Positions 42,114 through 50,588 are shown, counted from the stretch's first letter. The stretch is DNA of 64,000 nt from Treponema sp. UBA1747 (GCA_002315375.1 DCHR01000013.1:53187-117186), one strand, 5' to 3'. Numbers and translations: made by a program. Notes: generated by a model from the sequence alone, not told the origin.

Positions 42114-42153
42114 ATTTTATGCAAAATGACATTATATGTCAAATTGTCATTTT
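42114..42153 (-). promoter_or_regulatory. Acyl-CoA synthetase promoter overlapped by palindromic operator
   Basis: On the minus strand TTGACA (42137-42142) is 17 bases from TAAAAT (42114-42119), and the ATG lies eight bases further on. AAAATGACA (42123-42131) and TGTCATTTT (42145-42153) form a perfect 9-base inverted repeat. Inside it TGACAT-TAT-ATGTCA (42127-42141) forms a second, overlapping dyad. The palindrome covers the -35 box and half of the spacer, as a repressor site would. Confidence 0.8.
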
Positions 42154-42199
42154 AGAAGTATTATACATCCTTTTTGCAGTCGGTTATGTCCGGTCTCTT

Positions 42200-42228
42200 T
42201 TGAAATTCTTATTTAAATCTGTTAGAAT
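42200..42228 (+). promoter_or_regulatory. purD promoter (leaderless type)
   Basis: TTGAAA (42200-42205), 17 bases, TAGAAT (42223-42228). The purD ATG at 42235 follows six bases later, so transcription should start at or next to it. Confidence 0.78.
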
Positions 42229-42234
42229 ACAGAC

Positions 42235-43578
42235 ATGAATATTATTGTAGTTGGCAATGGCGGACGTGAGCACGCTATCTGCTGGAAACTTGCTCAAAGC
42301 TCTTTGGTTGATAAAATTGTTGCAGCCCCTGGAAATGGTGGAACTGCATTCGAAGAAAAATGTGTAAACGTTGATCCTAAAAAATGCGACTACATTGTTG
42401 AAGGCGAAAATCCTTTTGTTCAGATTGCTAAACACGAAAACTGCCGTATGGCGGTTATCGGACCTGAGGATCCTCTTGCAGATGGTCTTGCGGATGTATT
42501 CTGGAACGCAGGAATTCCTGTTGTAGGTCCTAAAAAAGCCGGGGCACAGCTTGAAGCAAGTAAAGATCTTTCAAAGAAATTCATGAAAGAATATAACGTT
42601 GCCTGTGCTGCCAGTGAAACCTTTGTAAATCAGGATGCTGCAGTTGAATATGTAAAAAAGCACGGAGCTCCTATTGTAATCAAAGCCGACGGTCTTGCAG
42701 CCGGAAAAGGTGTAACTGTAGCAGCAACTGTTGATGAAGCTGTAGCAGCTATCGATGACATTATGAATTCAGGCCGCGTTGGTTCAGCCGGTAAAAAAAT
42801 AGTAGTAGAAGATTATCTTGAAGGTGTAGAAATTTCTGTTCTTGCAGCTGTTTCCTGTACACCTGAATATGCAGCAGCCGGAAGTGCATGCATAGTTCCA
42901 TTCCTTCCTTCCCGTGATCATAAACGTCTTATGGACGGAGCTAAAGGTCCTAACACAGGCGGAATGGGAACAGTTTGTCCTCTTGATGATGTAACTCCGG
43001 AAATGATGGAAGCCTTTGACAAGACAATCCTTCAGCCAACTCTGAACGGACTTATCAAAGAAAAGTTTGATTACCGTGGATTCATTTTCTTTGGTGTAAT
43101 GCTTACAAAGAACGGACCAAAACTTCTTGAATATAATGTACGTCTTGGTGACCCTGAAACACAGAGTGTTCTTCCTCTTATGGATTTTGACTTTGCTGCA
43201 ATGTGTATGTCTATCATGAACGGAACACTTAAAGATTTTGAAATGAAATGGAAGAGCGGATATCAGGTTTCTCCTGTAATGGTTTCCGGCGGATATCCTG
43301 GAGACTACGAAAAAAATATTCCTATTTCTGTAAATGAAAATCTTCTGAAACTCAGTACAGCAAAGATTTTCTACGCCGGTGCTGTAGTGGGTCGTCGTGA
43401 AAGTGATGGAAATCTTCTTACCTCTGGAGGACGTGTTCTTGCATGTTCTGCATACGGTACAACCTTCAAAGAAGCCTGGGAAAAAGCCTATATGGGAATC
43501 AGCTCTGTTAAGTTTGATAAAGCTTTCTTCCGTAAAGATATTGGACTTCCTGGTGCTGCAGAAAGCGGAAAACTTTAG
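42235..43578 (+). CDS. purD: Phosphoribosylamine-glycine ligase
   Basis: The 447-residue ATP-grasp enzyme begins MNIIVVGNGGREHAICWKL and has VIKADGLAAGKGV, the DHKRLMDGAKGPNTGGMG segment and LEYNVRLGDPETQ, all diagnostic of PurD. It catalyses the second step of de novo purine synthesis. It is a single gene here, without other pur genes in the window. There is no ribosome-binding site, and the start is fixed by the conserved N-terminus and the promoter position. Confidence 0.97.
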   Translation: MNIIVVGNGGREHAICWKLAQSSLVDKIVAAPGNGGTAFEEKCVNVDPKKCDYIVEGENPFVQIAKHENCRMAVIGPEDPLADGLADVFWNAGIPVVGPKKAGAQLEASKDLSKKFMKEYNVACAASETFVNQDAAVEYVKKHGAPIVIKADGLAAGKGVTVAATVDEAVAAIDDIMNSGRVGSAGKKIVVEDYLEGVEISVLAAVSCTPEYAAAGSACIVPFLPSRDHKRLMDGAKGPNTGGMGTVCPLDDVTPEMMEAFDKTILQPTLNGLIKEKFDYRGFIFFGVMLTKNGPKLLEYNVRLGDPETQSVLPLMDFDFAAMCMSIMNGTLKDFEMKWKSGYQVSPVMVSGGYPGDYEKNIPISVNENLLKLSTAKIFYAGAVVGRRESDGNLLTSGGRVLACSAYGTTFKEAWEKAYMGISSVKFDKAFFRKDIGLPGAAESGKL

Positions 43579-43596
43579 ACAATATTATTAGTTTGA

Positions 43597-43706
43597 GGAG
43601 GGGGAAGTCTCCCCCTCGCTTCGAACCTGCGGTTCTGCGCTACCCCTTCTGCGGGCCTCAGACGCCGGCCCGCAACGCCCGCTTTACGGCGGGTATTTTT
43701 TTTAGG
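43597..43706 (+). repeat. GC-rich hairpin block ending in a terminator
   Basis: The region after purD contains GGGGGA-AGTC-TCCCCC (around 43603-43618), a GCGGGCC...GGCCCGC dyad (around 43652-43675) and CCCGC-TTTACG-GCGGG (around 43678-43693) followed by eight T. The last is a plausible terminator for purD. The first hairpin shares its core with the element inside the pseudouridine synthase gene. Confidence 0.7.
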
Positions 43707-43716
43707 AGAAAATACT

Positions 43717-44937
43717 ATGGTTGAAAAAATCAAAGATTATATGAAATCCAAACAGGCTGAAATGGTTGAACTTCAGAAAGCTCTTACCTGCGTAAAAGCT
43801 CTGGCTCCGGAAAACGGCGGGGACGGGGAATCTGAGAAAGCTGCAGTTCTTATGGACTGGCTTAAAGCAAAAGGATTCAAAAATCTTGAAGTTTTTAATG
43901 CTCCTGACAGCCGTGTTTCTTCAGGGGTAAGACCAAGTATTGTTGCCACAATTCCCGGCAGCGATGCTTCAGCACCTGTAATCTGGGTAATGGCTCATAT
44001 GGATGTTGTTCCTACAGGTGAACTTTCTATGTGGGATACAAATCCATGGGAATGTGTAGAAAAAGACGGACGCCTTTATGGTCGCGGTGTAGAAGATAAC
44101 CAGCAGGGACTTCTTTCCATGACTTTTGCTGCTATGTATCTTCTGGAAAATAACATTACTCCAAAAAATACCGTAAAACTTCTTTTTGTGGCTGATGAAG
44201 AATGTGGAAGCGTATACGGTTGTCAGTGGCTGGTAGAAAATACAGATCTTTTCAAAAAGACAGATATGGTTCTTATTCCTGACGGAGGCGATCCGGACGG
44301 AGTAACAATTGAAATTGCAGAAAAGAACCTTATGTGGATGAAGCTTCATGTAAAAGGAAAGCAGACACACGGTTCACGTCCTGATACAGGAATCAATGCC
44401 TGTCTCGCAGCAAATGATCTTGCTCTTCGTCTTCATGGACTTGAAAAAATCTTTAATAAGAAAGATCCGCTTTTTGAACCTGATTATTCAACATTTCAGC
44501 CGACAATGCACCTTAAAAACGTTGACGGAATTAACATTATTCCTGGTGATGAAGTTTTCTTTATGGACTGCCGTATTCTTCCATGTTATTCGATTGCTGA
44601 AGTTCAGACCGAAGCTGAAAAAATTATTTCCGGCATTGAAAAAGATTATGGTGTAAAAGTAGAGTTTTCTCTGGCACAGAAATCAGAAAGTCCGGCTACT
44701 TCCAAAGATTCCCCAGTTGTAAAGCTTCTTTCAGATGCAATTGAAAAGGCTCACGGACAGAAAACCAGCTGCATCGGTATTGGCGGCGGAACAGTCGGAG
44801 CTGAGCTTCGTCGTGAAGGAATAGACTGTGTTGTCTGGAGTACGCTGAATGATATGGCTCACCAACCCAATGAATACTGCATTATAGATAATATGATTAA
44901 GGATGCAGTAACTCTTTCTGTTCTCTTTGCAGGTTAA
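43717..44937 (+). CDS. M20-family metallopeptidase (Sapep/ArgE-DapE type dipeptidase)
   Basis: The 406-residue protein has the M20 metal-site motifs: WVMAHMDVVP, YGRGVEDNQQG, DEECGS and a final WSTLNDMAHQPNEY, with an inserted dimerisation domain in the middle (KGKQTHGSRPDTGINA). Family members hydrolyse dipeptides or N-acyl amino acids using two zinc ions in the cytoplasm. AGGAG precedes the ATG. It sits alone between a GC-rich block and a terminator. The exact substrate is unknown. Confidence 0.92.
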   Translation: MVEKIKDYMKSKQAEMVELQKALTCVKALAPENGGDGESEKAAVLMDWLKAKGFKNLEVFNAPDSRVSSGVRPSIVATIPGSDASAPVIWVMAHMDVVPTGELSMWDTNPWECVEKDGRLYGRGVEDNQQGLLSMTFAAMYLLENNITPKNTVKLLFVADEECGSVYGCQWLVENTDLFKKTDMVLIPDGGDPDGVTIEIAEKNLMWMKLHVKGKQTHGSRPDTGINACLAANDLALRLHGLEKIFNKKDPLFEPDYSTFQPTMHLKNVDGINIIPGDEVFFMDCRILPCYSIAEVQTEAEKIISGIEKDYGVKVEFSLAQKSESPATSKDSPVVKLLSDAIEKAHGQKTSCIGIGGGTVGAELRREGIDCVVWSTLNDMAHQPNEYCIIDNMIKDAVTLSVLFAG

Positions 44938-44945
44938 ATAAAAAT

Positions 44946-44974
44946 GCCGCGCATAAATGCGCGGCTTATTTATT
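44946..44974. terminator. Bidirectional terminator between the peptidase and regulator genes
   Basis: GCCGCGCAT (44946-44954) pairs perfectly with ATGCGCGGC (44957-44965) around an AA loop, with A-rich and T-rich flanks. Confidence 0.85.
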
Positions 44975-44995
44975 TAACTTTAGTCAGAGTTCTGT

Positions 44996-45613
44996 CTATT
45001 CCCTAACGAAGCGCTGTGCCGGAGTAACAATCCAGATGGCTTCCAGTTCAGTGTTTCCTGTGTTCTGCAGAGTGTGGGGACCGCTTGCAGGGAATGAAAC
45101 GCTGTCTCCTTCTTCCATTGCATAAACTGAGTTTTCATAATGAAGTTCGGCTTTCCCTTTTACGATGATTCCCATTTCCCGGCCTATGTGGCCTGAAGAA
45201 CCTCTGTGGGTATTGCAGTGGGCCGGAATACGGATAACATAAGCTTCAAAGTTATTTGTCTTGTCGTTTGCATCTGGTTTCAGAAGCTCTTCATATTCAA
45301 CTTCGCCTTCACCCATTTTTGCTCTTTCTCCTTTGCGGATAATCTGAACAGGGTGCTGTCGGCGGTATTCTTCAAACAGGAATTCAAGACTGATATCAAG
45401 AACATCTGCAAGAGAAAGAAGTGTATCGATTGCCGGTGAAACATGGTTTCTTTCAATCTGTGAAACAAGACTTTCAGATACACCTGCCATCTGTGCTACA
45501 TATTTCAGTGTATAACCTTTATGCTCGCGCATCTGGCGAAGTTTTTCGCCAAAATGATATGGCACTTTCTTTTTTGTTTCGTTTGTCGCTGCATTATTTT
45601 GCGAAGGTGTCAT
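44996..45613 (-). CDS. XRE-family regulator with C-terminal cupin domain
   Basis: The 205-residue protein has a helix-turn-helix at about 20-75 (LRQMREHKGYTLKYVAQMAGVSESLVSQIE) and a cupin at about 120-200 (HIGREMGIIVKGKAEL, EEGDSVSFPASGPHTLQNTG). Regulators of this layout control amino-acid, polyamine or sugar metabolism by binding a small molecule in the cupin. Its start lies inside the 3' end of the next upstream gene (20-base overlap), so the two are cotranslated. Its target genes cannot be told. Confidence 0.9.
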   Translation of the reverse strand: MTPSQNNAATNETKKKVPYHFGEKLRQMREHKGYTLKYVAQMAGVSESLVSQIERNHVSPAIDTLLSLADVLDISLEFLFEEYRRQHPVQIIRKGERAKMGEGEVEYEELLKPDANDKTNNFEAYVIRIPAHCNTHRGSSGHIGREMGIIVKGKAELHYENSVYAMEEGDSVSFPASGPHTLQNTGNTELEAIWIVTPAQRFVRE

Positions 45614-46667
45614 TTATTTGTTTCTCCTCGTTCCGTTCTGTTACGAACTGAATAAAGTAATCTTCAATAGTTTTATGTGGCCCTGTTAAATTCAATCGCT
45701 TTCGGCTTCTTGCATTATCACGGCGGATTGTATACATCGAATAGAAATCTCGATAGTCCAGTCCGGCATCGGCTTTAACATGCTGCCCGAGGAAGCTTGA
45801 AACTTCATCGCGTCCAATAGCAGAGATACCTTTTTCTCTTAAGATTGAACGGAGGGTTGTAATCTGTTCATAGGAAATACCAAAAAGGAATTCCTCCATT
45901 GCCTGTGAAACTCCGTTATCACCCATTTTATGCTTAATGAACTGAATCCACTGTTCGTCCATCTGCATAGAAATCATAAGAAGTTCGCTAGTTCCCATCA
46001 TTGTTCCAAAAGCAGGAGCAAGACGTCTGCGGGCTTTCCATACTGTCTGCAGAACAGGGGCAACGGTTTCTGCAGTCTGGTCATTCCAGTGTTCCCATAA
46101 AAGAAGAAGAGAAAGTGCCCACTGACGGCGGAATTCTTCAGGCTGTGTATTGTCCCGAATCAGGTTCAGGTATACGTCTTCTGCAAGAAGACAGAACATG
46201 GCAGAAACAGTTTCGTTTGCAAGGTCATTGGCAAGCTTTTCACCGCCTTCCATACGTTTTGCATATTTTGAAAAAGAGGAAAGGGTGTGGGCCTTTGCAA
46301 CCAGAAATCCTTTCCCCAGAATAGCTTTTGAAGGCAGCTGCAGTGTCGCGTCTCCTTCATCAAGGTGTTTTATAAGTGAGGAAATAAGGATTGTCGGGGT
46401 TCTGGTTCCCCCAGCAAGTTCATGTCGTTCCAACAGGGAAGGGAATCTGGCTACGGCTTTTGCCAGCTGTTCCAGATCGTGCAGGCGGTCATTGAAAATC
46501 TGCCACCTTTCTTCATCCTTTTCCTTTACAAGGGGCATGAACTGGTCAATAAGAGTCCGTTCCTGAGGAGTAAGAAGGCTGATTTCATGGTCCTTATTCT
46601 GCTCCTGAGGTTCAGTGTCAAAAAATGAGTTGATATCAACTGAGACGAATTCACCTTTATCTGACAT
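45594..46667 (-). CDS. Conserved-looking helical protein of unknown function
   Basis: The 357-residue protein is predicted soluble, without signal peptide or membrane segment. It is mostly alpha-helical, with an acidic N-terminus (SVDINSFFDTEPQEQNKDHEIS) and stretches such as QWALSLLLLWEHWNDQTAE and EEFLFGISYEQITTLRSILREKGISAIG. No catalytic motif is recognisable. It is the first gene of a two-gene unit with the XRE-cupin regulator, overlapping it by 20 bases, so the two proteins may act together. I assign no family. Confidence 0.65.
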   Translation of the reverse strand: MSDKGEFVSVDINSFFDTEPQEQNKDHEISLLTPQERTLIDQFMPLVKEKDEERWQIFNDRLHDLEQLAKAVARFPSLLERHELAGGTRTPTILISSLIKHLDEGDATLQLPSKAILGKGFLVAKAHTLSSFSKYAKRMEGGEKLANDLANETVSAMFCLLAEDVYLNLIRDNTQPEEFRRQWALSLLLLWEHWNDQTAETVAPVLQTVWKARRRLAPAFGTMMGTSELLMISMQMDEQWIQFIKHKMGDNGVSQAMEEFLFGISYEQITTLRSILREKGISAIGRDEVSSFLGQHVKADAGLDYRDFYSMYTIRRDNARSRKRLNLTGPHKTIEDYFIQFVTERNEEKQINDTFAK

Positions 46668-46775
46668 ATCTTTCCCTGTAAATAAATATACAACTTTAAG
46701 TATACTTCATTTTTTAAATATTTTCAAAAAAATTAAATCCAAATATTTAATCAAAAATTACCGATAATTATACAT

Positions 46776-47993
46776 ATGAGAAAAAATGTCTTCTTTTTAT
46801 TGATTTTATTTATATTTCTGCCTGTTTTTGCTGAGGAAATCAGTGAACAGAAAGCTGTTTATACTCCTGAACAGCAGAGACTCCGGGTAACTACTGACGA
46901 TATCCGTCTGATTCCCGAATATGAACTTCCTACAAAAGGATATCACCTGTATGTCCGAAAACGACCTGAAATCGAATCTGTTCTTCTTACAGAAACTACA
47001 AAGGATCCTGCGGGAAAAAACGACAGCTTTGCATACCGTGCGGAAGCTTACAATGAAATAAATGGAGATGAAATCCGTTTTCTTGACGGAAAACCTCTTA
47101 TGTCTGACTGGGCCAGATATTCCCTGATAGATTCAACTCCCGAAGATTATCCTGTATGGGGAAAAGCTTTTCATATTTATATTCCGGAAACTCTTGTGTA
47201 TGGATATGAATGGGAAAGACATGGAACTGTCCAGATAGGGAAAGGGACTTTTATAAATATCCGTACCTTTGAAAAAAAATACGCTGATTATTCCGGGAAT
47301 TATATGGACAGTCCTTTTATGTTCGACTTAAGACCTCGTCCAAAGAAGGTTAAGAAGGAAGACCCGCCTGCTCCAAAAGAAGAAGTTGTACTTACAGATG
47401 ATTATAATCCTGTTGCAAGTGACAAATTTCAGTCTCTGGATGAGGATTTGATTTATTCAAAAGGTCCTGAGAGTATTACTGCAGATATCCTTAAATGCCT
47501 GGATGGTCTGGATCCTGATGTCCCATGCGACGTTGTATTTACAATTGATGCAACGGGAAGCATGAAGAATGATATTGAAACTCTGAAAACTGAACTGGTA
47601 CCGGCGCTCCTTGAAAAAATGAAAGATATTAAAAGCGTCCGTTATGGATTACTTTTCTATCGTGATTATGCAGATAATTTCCGCTATAAAGAACTTCCGG
47701 TTAAGTTTTTTGACTTTACAGACAGCCTGGATATTTTCAATAAAAACCTGAATTCATTGGTTATCCGCGGGAAAGAAGGCGGTGATATTCCGGAAGCTGT
47801 TTATGAAGCTCTTTTTGCTTCGGCAAAATTCTATGCTTACAGGCCTGATGCTTACAGGAAAGTGATTTTGATTGGAGATGCAGAACCACATCCGACTCCC
47901 CGTGGAACAAGAAAATATTCCAAAGATTACGTAACAAAAGTCCTTCAGGAAGAAAATATAAACCTTGATGCTATTCTGCTTCCTGAAGAATAG
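46776..47993 (+). CDS. Secreted von Willebrand factor A-domain protein
   Basis: The 405-residue protein has a signal peptide (MRKNVFFLLILFIFLPVFAEE) and a periplasmic N-terminal region of about 230 residues with several Tyr-rich strands. A vWA domain at about 250-400 has the metal-ion site VVFTIDATGSMKND (Asp258, with a Thr-Gly-Ser variant of DxSxS) and KVILIGDAEPHPTPRG near the end. It is probably a periplasmic or surface protein for metal-dependent binding. A GATAAT ends seven bases before the ATG and no ribosome-binding site is seen. The partner is unknown. Confidence 0.82.
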   Translation: MRKNVFFLLILFIFLPVFAEEISEQKAVYTPEQQRLRVTTDDIRLIPEYELPTKGYHLYVRKRPEIESVLLTETTKDPAGKNDSFAYRAEAYNEINGDEIRFLDGKPLMSDWARYSLIDSTPEDYPVWGKAFHIYIPETLVYGYEWERHGTVQIGKGTFINIRTFEKKYADYSGNYMDSPFMFDLRPRPKKVKKEDPPAPKEEVVLTDDYNPVASDKFQSLDEDLIYSKGPESITADILKCLDGLDPDVPCDVVFTIDATGSMKNDIETLKTELVPALLEKMKDIKSVRYGLLFYRDYADNFRYKELPVKFFDFTDSLDIFNKNLNSLVIRGKEGGDIPEAVYEALFASAKFYAYRPDAYRKVILIGDAEPHPTPRGTRKYSKDYVTKVLQEENINLDAILLPEE

Positions 47994-48005
47994 CCTTATT
48001 TGATG

Positions 48006-48033
48006 TTGACATATTCTTGATTTTTGTCATAAT
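48006..48033 (+). promoter_or_regulatory. Promoter of the FabG-like gene
   Basis: Consensus TTGACA (48006-48011), 16 bases, CATAAT (48028-48033). The leader is about 30 bases and includes GGAG before the ATG. Confidence 0.7.
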
Positions 48034-48071
48034 AAAACTGTTAATTCATTTTTATTCCGGAGTTAAGTAAT

Positions 48072-48839
48072 ATGGAAAATACAGAAAACGAAGTTGAAAT
48101 CAAAAGAGTATTGGTAACCGGTGCATCTGGCGGAATCGGGCGTGCAATTGCCGTTGCCTGTGCAAAAGAAGGTTATTATGTAATCTGTCACTATAACGGC
48201 TCTGAAGCCAAAGCTCAGGAAACTCTTGATATGGTAAAGGCAGCCGGAGCTGACGGTGAAATCCTTCAGTTTAATGTTTCTGACCGTGCTGACTGTGAAG
48301 CAAAACTTAAACCTTTAGCTGTGAAATATGGTGCCCTCTGGGGAATCGTAAATAATGCCGGAATTACCCGTGACAATATTTTTGCTGCAATGAAAGGCGA
48401 AGACTGGGATAACGTTATTAATACAAATCTGGGAAGTTTTTACAATGTAGTGAAGCCTCTGATTATGCCAATGATCGGACGCAAAAATAAACGTGGTGGT
48501 CGTATCGTAACTGTTTCTTCAATTGTTGGTGTGCATGGAAACGGCGGCCAGACAAATTATTCTGCATCAAAAGCAGGACTTATTGGTGCTTCCAAATCTC
48601 TGGCACTTGAACTGGCCAGCCGCGGAGTAACAGTAAACTGTATTGCCCCGGGATTCATTGATACTGACATGACAAAAGCTATCAGACCGGAAGCTGCTGA
48701 AGCAATGATTAAAGCTATTCCTATGGGACGTGCAGGGCAGCCTGAAGAAATCGGTTCTGTTGCAGCATTCCTTCTTTCAGAAGGTGCATCTTACATAACA
48801 GGTCAGGTTCTTGAAGTTAGCGGCGGCCTTACCTCATAG
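48072..48839 (+). CDS. 3-oxoacyl-ACP reductase-like short-chain dehydrogenase
   Basis: This 255-residue SDR has the nucleotide loop VTGASGGIGRAIA, NNAGITRDN, the catalytic Ser in VSSIVG, YSASKAG (Tyr and Lys), and a C-terminal GEVxGG-like end, FLLSEGASYITGQVLEVSGGL. The sequence resembles FabG, which reduces 3-ketoacyl-ACP in fatty-acid elongation. No other fab genes are adjacent, so a different ketoacyl or sugar substrate is possible. The N-terminus carries about ten extra acidic residues. Confidence 0.88.
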   Translation: MENTENEVEIKRVLVTGASGGIGRAIAVACAKEGYYVICHYNGSEAKAQETLDMVKAAGADGEILQFNVSDRADCEAKLKPLAVKYGALWGIVNNAGITRDNIFAAMKGEDWDNVINTNLGSFYNVVKPLIMPMIGRKNKRGGRIVTVSSIVGVHGNGGQTNYSASKAGLIGASKSLALELASRGVTVNCIAPGFIDTDMTKAIRPEAAEAMIKAIPMGRAGQPEEIGSVAAFLLSEGASYITGQVLEVSGGLTS

Positions 48840-48868
48840 GTATTTGAAAAATTACTGTTAAATAAGAT

Positions 48869-48906
48869 GCGGTGGTTGAGCTTGTCGAAACCACCGCTTT
48901 TTTTTA
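48869..48906. terminator. Terminator with a GAGCTTGTCGA loop
   Basis: GCGGTGGTT (48869-48877) pairs with AACCACCGC (48889-48897) and is followed by a T run. The loop TTGAGCTTGTCGAA is a sequence seen as a dispersed repeat in many bacteria. It separates convergent genes. Confidence 0.85.
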
Positions 48907-49692
48907 TTTTATCTTAAAATCTTTGACATCAATCCCAAAGCGGCCGGCAAAATCTCTTGCACGCCAGGCATTGAAAATTACATCGTTAGGGAAGTGGGCA
49001 TCAGAATTACAGATTATGGTTGCCTTGGAGTCTGAAGCCAGTTCCCAGAATTCTGCATAAGGATAATTCTGTCTGATGCCGCGGCTTGTTTCCTGTGTAG
49101 GTTTTGCAAGCCCGTAGCCGTTTACTTCAATAGGGATATTCATGTCTATGGCCGCTGCGATTATTGCACGGCTTACTTCTTCAGTGTTCCGGGTCCATTC
49201 TTTCATGGATGACATAAAAAGATCCGGGTGTGCAATAAAATCAAAAAGTCCTGATTTTATGCCACTGATTACCTGATTGCAATAATCATTCAGATCTTTG
49301 TCAGTTTTGATAATACCTGTTCCAGGGTGGCGCCCGTCTTTCATAAACCAGTGCTGTCCTAAAACCAGGTATTGTGCACCGAACCTTCCTTTCAGTTCAT
49401 CCCGGTACCAGTTTTCATAAACAGGATCCCATTCACATTCAAATCCGGTATAAACAGGAAAATCAACAGCTTTCTTTGCTTCTTCAATTTGTTCCAGATA
49501 TAAGGGAACCTGTTCAATCTCCATGCGGACATTTTCCCACGGGTCGGGGAAATCTTTGGGGAAAGGACAATGATCTGAAAAACCTAAACCTTTGCAGCCT
49601 TCTTTTTTTGCCTGGAGTGCATAATCAACAGGTTTGCCCTGTGCATGACCGCAAAGATATGTGTGTGTGTGAAAATTCGAAAGTTCCTTCAT
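48904..49692 (-). CDS. PHP-domain histidinol-phosphatase-like protein
   Basis: The 262-residue protein has the PHP metal motifs: NFHTHTYLCGHAQG, GFSDHCPFP, the Glu/Asp of YTGFECEWDP, FIAHPDLFMSS and a C-terminal NSDAHFPNDV. This set resembles HisK/HisJ-type histidinol phosphatase, which would complete histidine synthesis with the his genes at 20-23 kb, though other phosphoesters are possible. The promoter ends nine bases before its ATG. It is divergent from the TIGR02757 gene. Confidence 0.82.
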   Translation of the reverse strand: MKELSNFHTHTYLCGHAQGKPVDYALQAKKEGCKGLGFSDHCPFPKDFPDPWENVRMEIEQVPLYLEQIEEAKKAVDFPVYTGFECEWDPVYENWYRDELKGRFGAQYLVLGQHWFMKDGRHPGTGIIKTDKDLNDYCNQVISGIKSGLFDFIAHPDLFMSSMKEWTRNTEEVSRAIIAAAIDMNIPIEVNGYGLAKPTQETSRGIRQNYPYAEFWELASDSKATIICNSDAHFPNDVIFNAWRARDFAGRFGIDVKDFKIK

Positions 49693-49701
49693 AGTCTACA
49701 T

Positions 49702-49736
49702 AGTATAAAGAAAAAGCGGTGAGATTTCATTATAAT
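49702..49736. promoter_or_regulatory. Overlapping divergent promoters (PHP gene and TIGR02757 gene)
   Basis: On the minus strand ATGAAA (49725-49730), 17 bases, TATACT (49702-49707) serves the PHP gene, nine bases from its ATG. On the plus strand TATAAT (49731-49736) is seven bases from the ATG at 49744; its -35 is not recognisable. Both starts appear leaderless, and the two promoters are adjacent, so polymerases must compete. Confidence 0.65.
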
Positions 49737-49743
49737 ATTGGGT

Positions 49744-50556
49744 ATGGAAAAACAGGAATTAAACGAAAAACTAAAGGTTCTGGCAGAAAAATATGAAACT
49801 GCAGAATTTTTGCAGGCAGACCCAAGCAGGTTTTTAAGATTATATAAAAGAAGAACCGATGTGGAAGTCTTTTCTTTTGTGGCTGCCATGCTGTCATTCG
49901 GGAACAGAAAACAGTTTATTCCAAAAATCCAGCTTCTGGCTGATTACGCCGGGGATTCTTTTGCCGCCTGGATTATGTCCGGGGCATACAGAACTTCTCT
50001 TGTTTCTCCTGACGGAAATCCAGACAAAAAATTCTATCGTTTTTATTCATATTCTGATATGTATTCCTTCTTCGATGAAATACAGCAGATTCTCCGTATT
50101 TCAGGTTCCTTCGGAAGATTTTTTCAGGAATCCTGGCTGGACATGCAGCCGACGGAGGGAAGGGAACCAGGAATTCAGAACAATGGGGGACAGACCCCTT
50201 ATCCTTTGGACAGATTGATTTCAGACAGTTTTCCCGACTCAGCTATTGTTTCAAAGGGCAAAAATAGTGCCAATAAGCGGATTCATATGTTCCTGAGATG
50301 GATGGTTCGCCGGAATTCTCCTGTAGATCTGGGACTCTGGACCTGGTATAGTCCTGTAAATCTGATTCTTCCGCTGGATGTTCATGTTTTGGAGGAAGCA
50401 GTAAATCTGGGACTTCTGCCTGAAAATGCGAAAGCAGACAGGAAAACTGCAATCGCTTTGACTGAAAGGATGAAAGAAATCTGGCCTGAAGATCCCTGCA
50501 GGGGAGATTTTGCTTTATTTGGGCTTGGAGTTGATGTTTCCCAGTCTGAAGCCTGA
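49744..50556 (+). CDS. TIGR02757 (DUF2400) family protein
   Basis: From the ATG at 49744 the protein is 270 residues. It resembles the TIGR02757 family, with PSRFLRLYKRRTDVEVFSFVAAMLSFGNRKQFI near the N-terminus and MFLRWMVRRNSPVDLGLWTW, LDVHVLEEAVNLGLL and EDPCRGDFALFGLGV near the C-terminus. The order and spacing of these helices recall helix-hairpin-helix DNA glycosylases, but function is not established. A TTG two codons upstream is possible; the ATG fits the -10 box position. A linker at about 135-150 (TEGREPGIQNNGGQTP) is GC-rich and probably variable. Confidence 0.85.
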   Translation: MEKQELNEKLKVLAEKYETAEFLQADPSRFLRLYKRRTDVEVFSFVAAMLSFGNRKQFIPKIQLLADYAGDSFAAWIMSGAYRTSLVSPDGNPDKKFYRFYSYSDMYSFFDEIQQILRISGSFGRFFQESWLDMQPTEGREPGIQNNGGQTPYPLDRLISDSFPDSAIVSKGKNSANKRIHMFLRWMVRRNSPVDLGLWTWYSPVNLILPLDVHVLEEAVNLGLLPENAKADRKTAIALTERMKEIWPEDPCRGDFALFGLGVDVSQSEA

Positions 50557-50588
50557 GAATATCATTTCTAAAATATGGATTTAAAATA

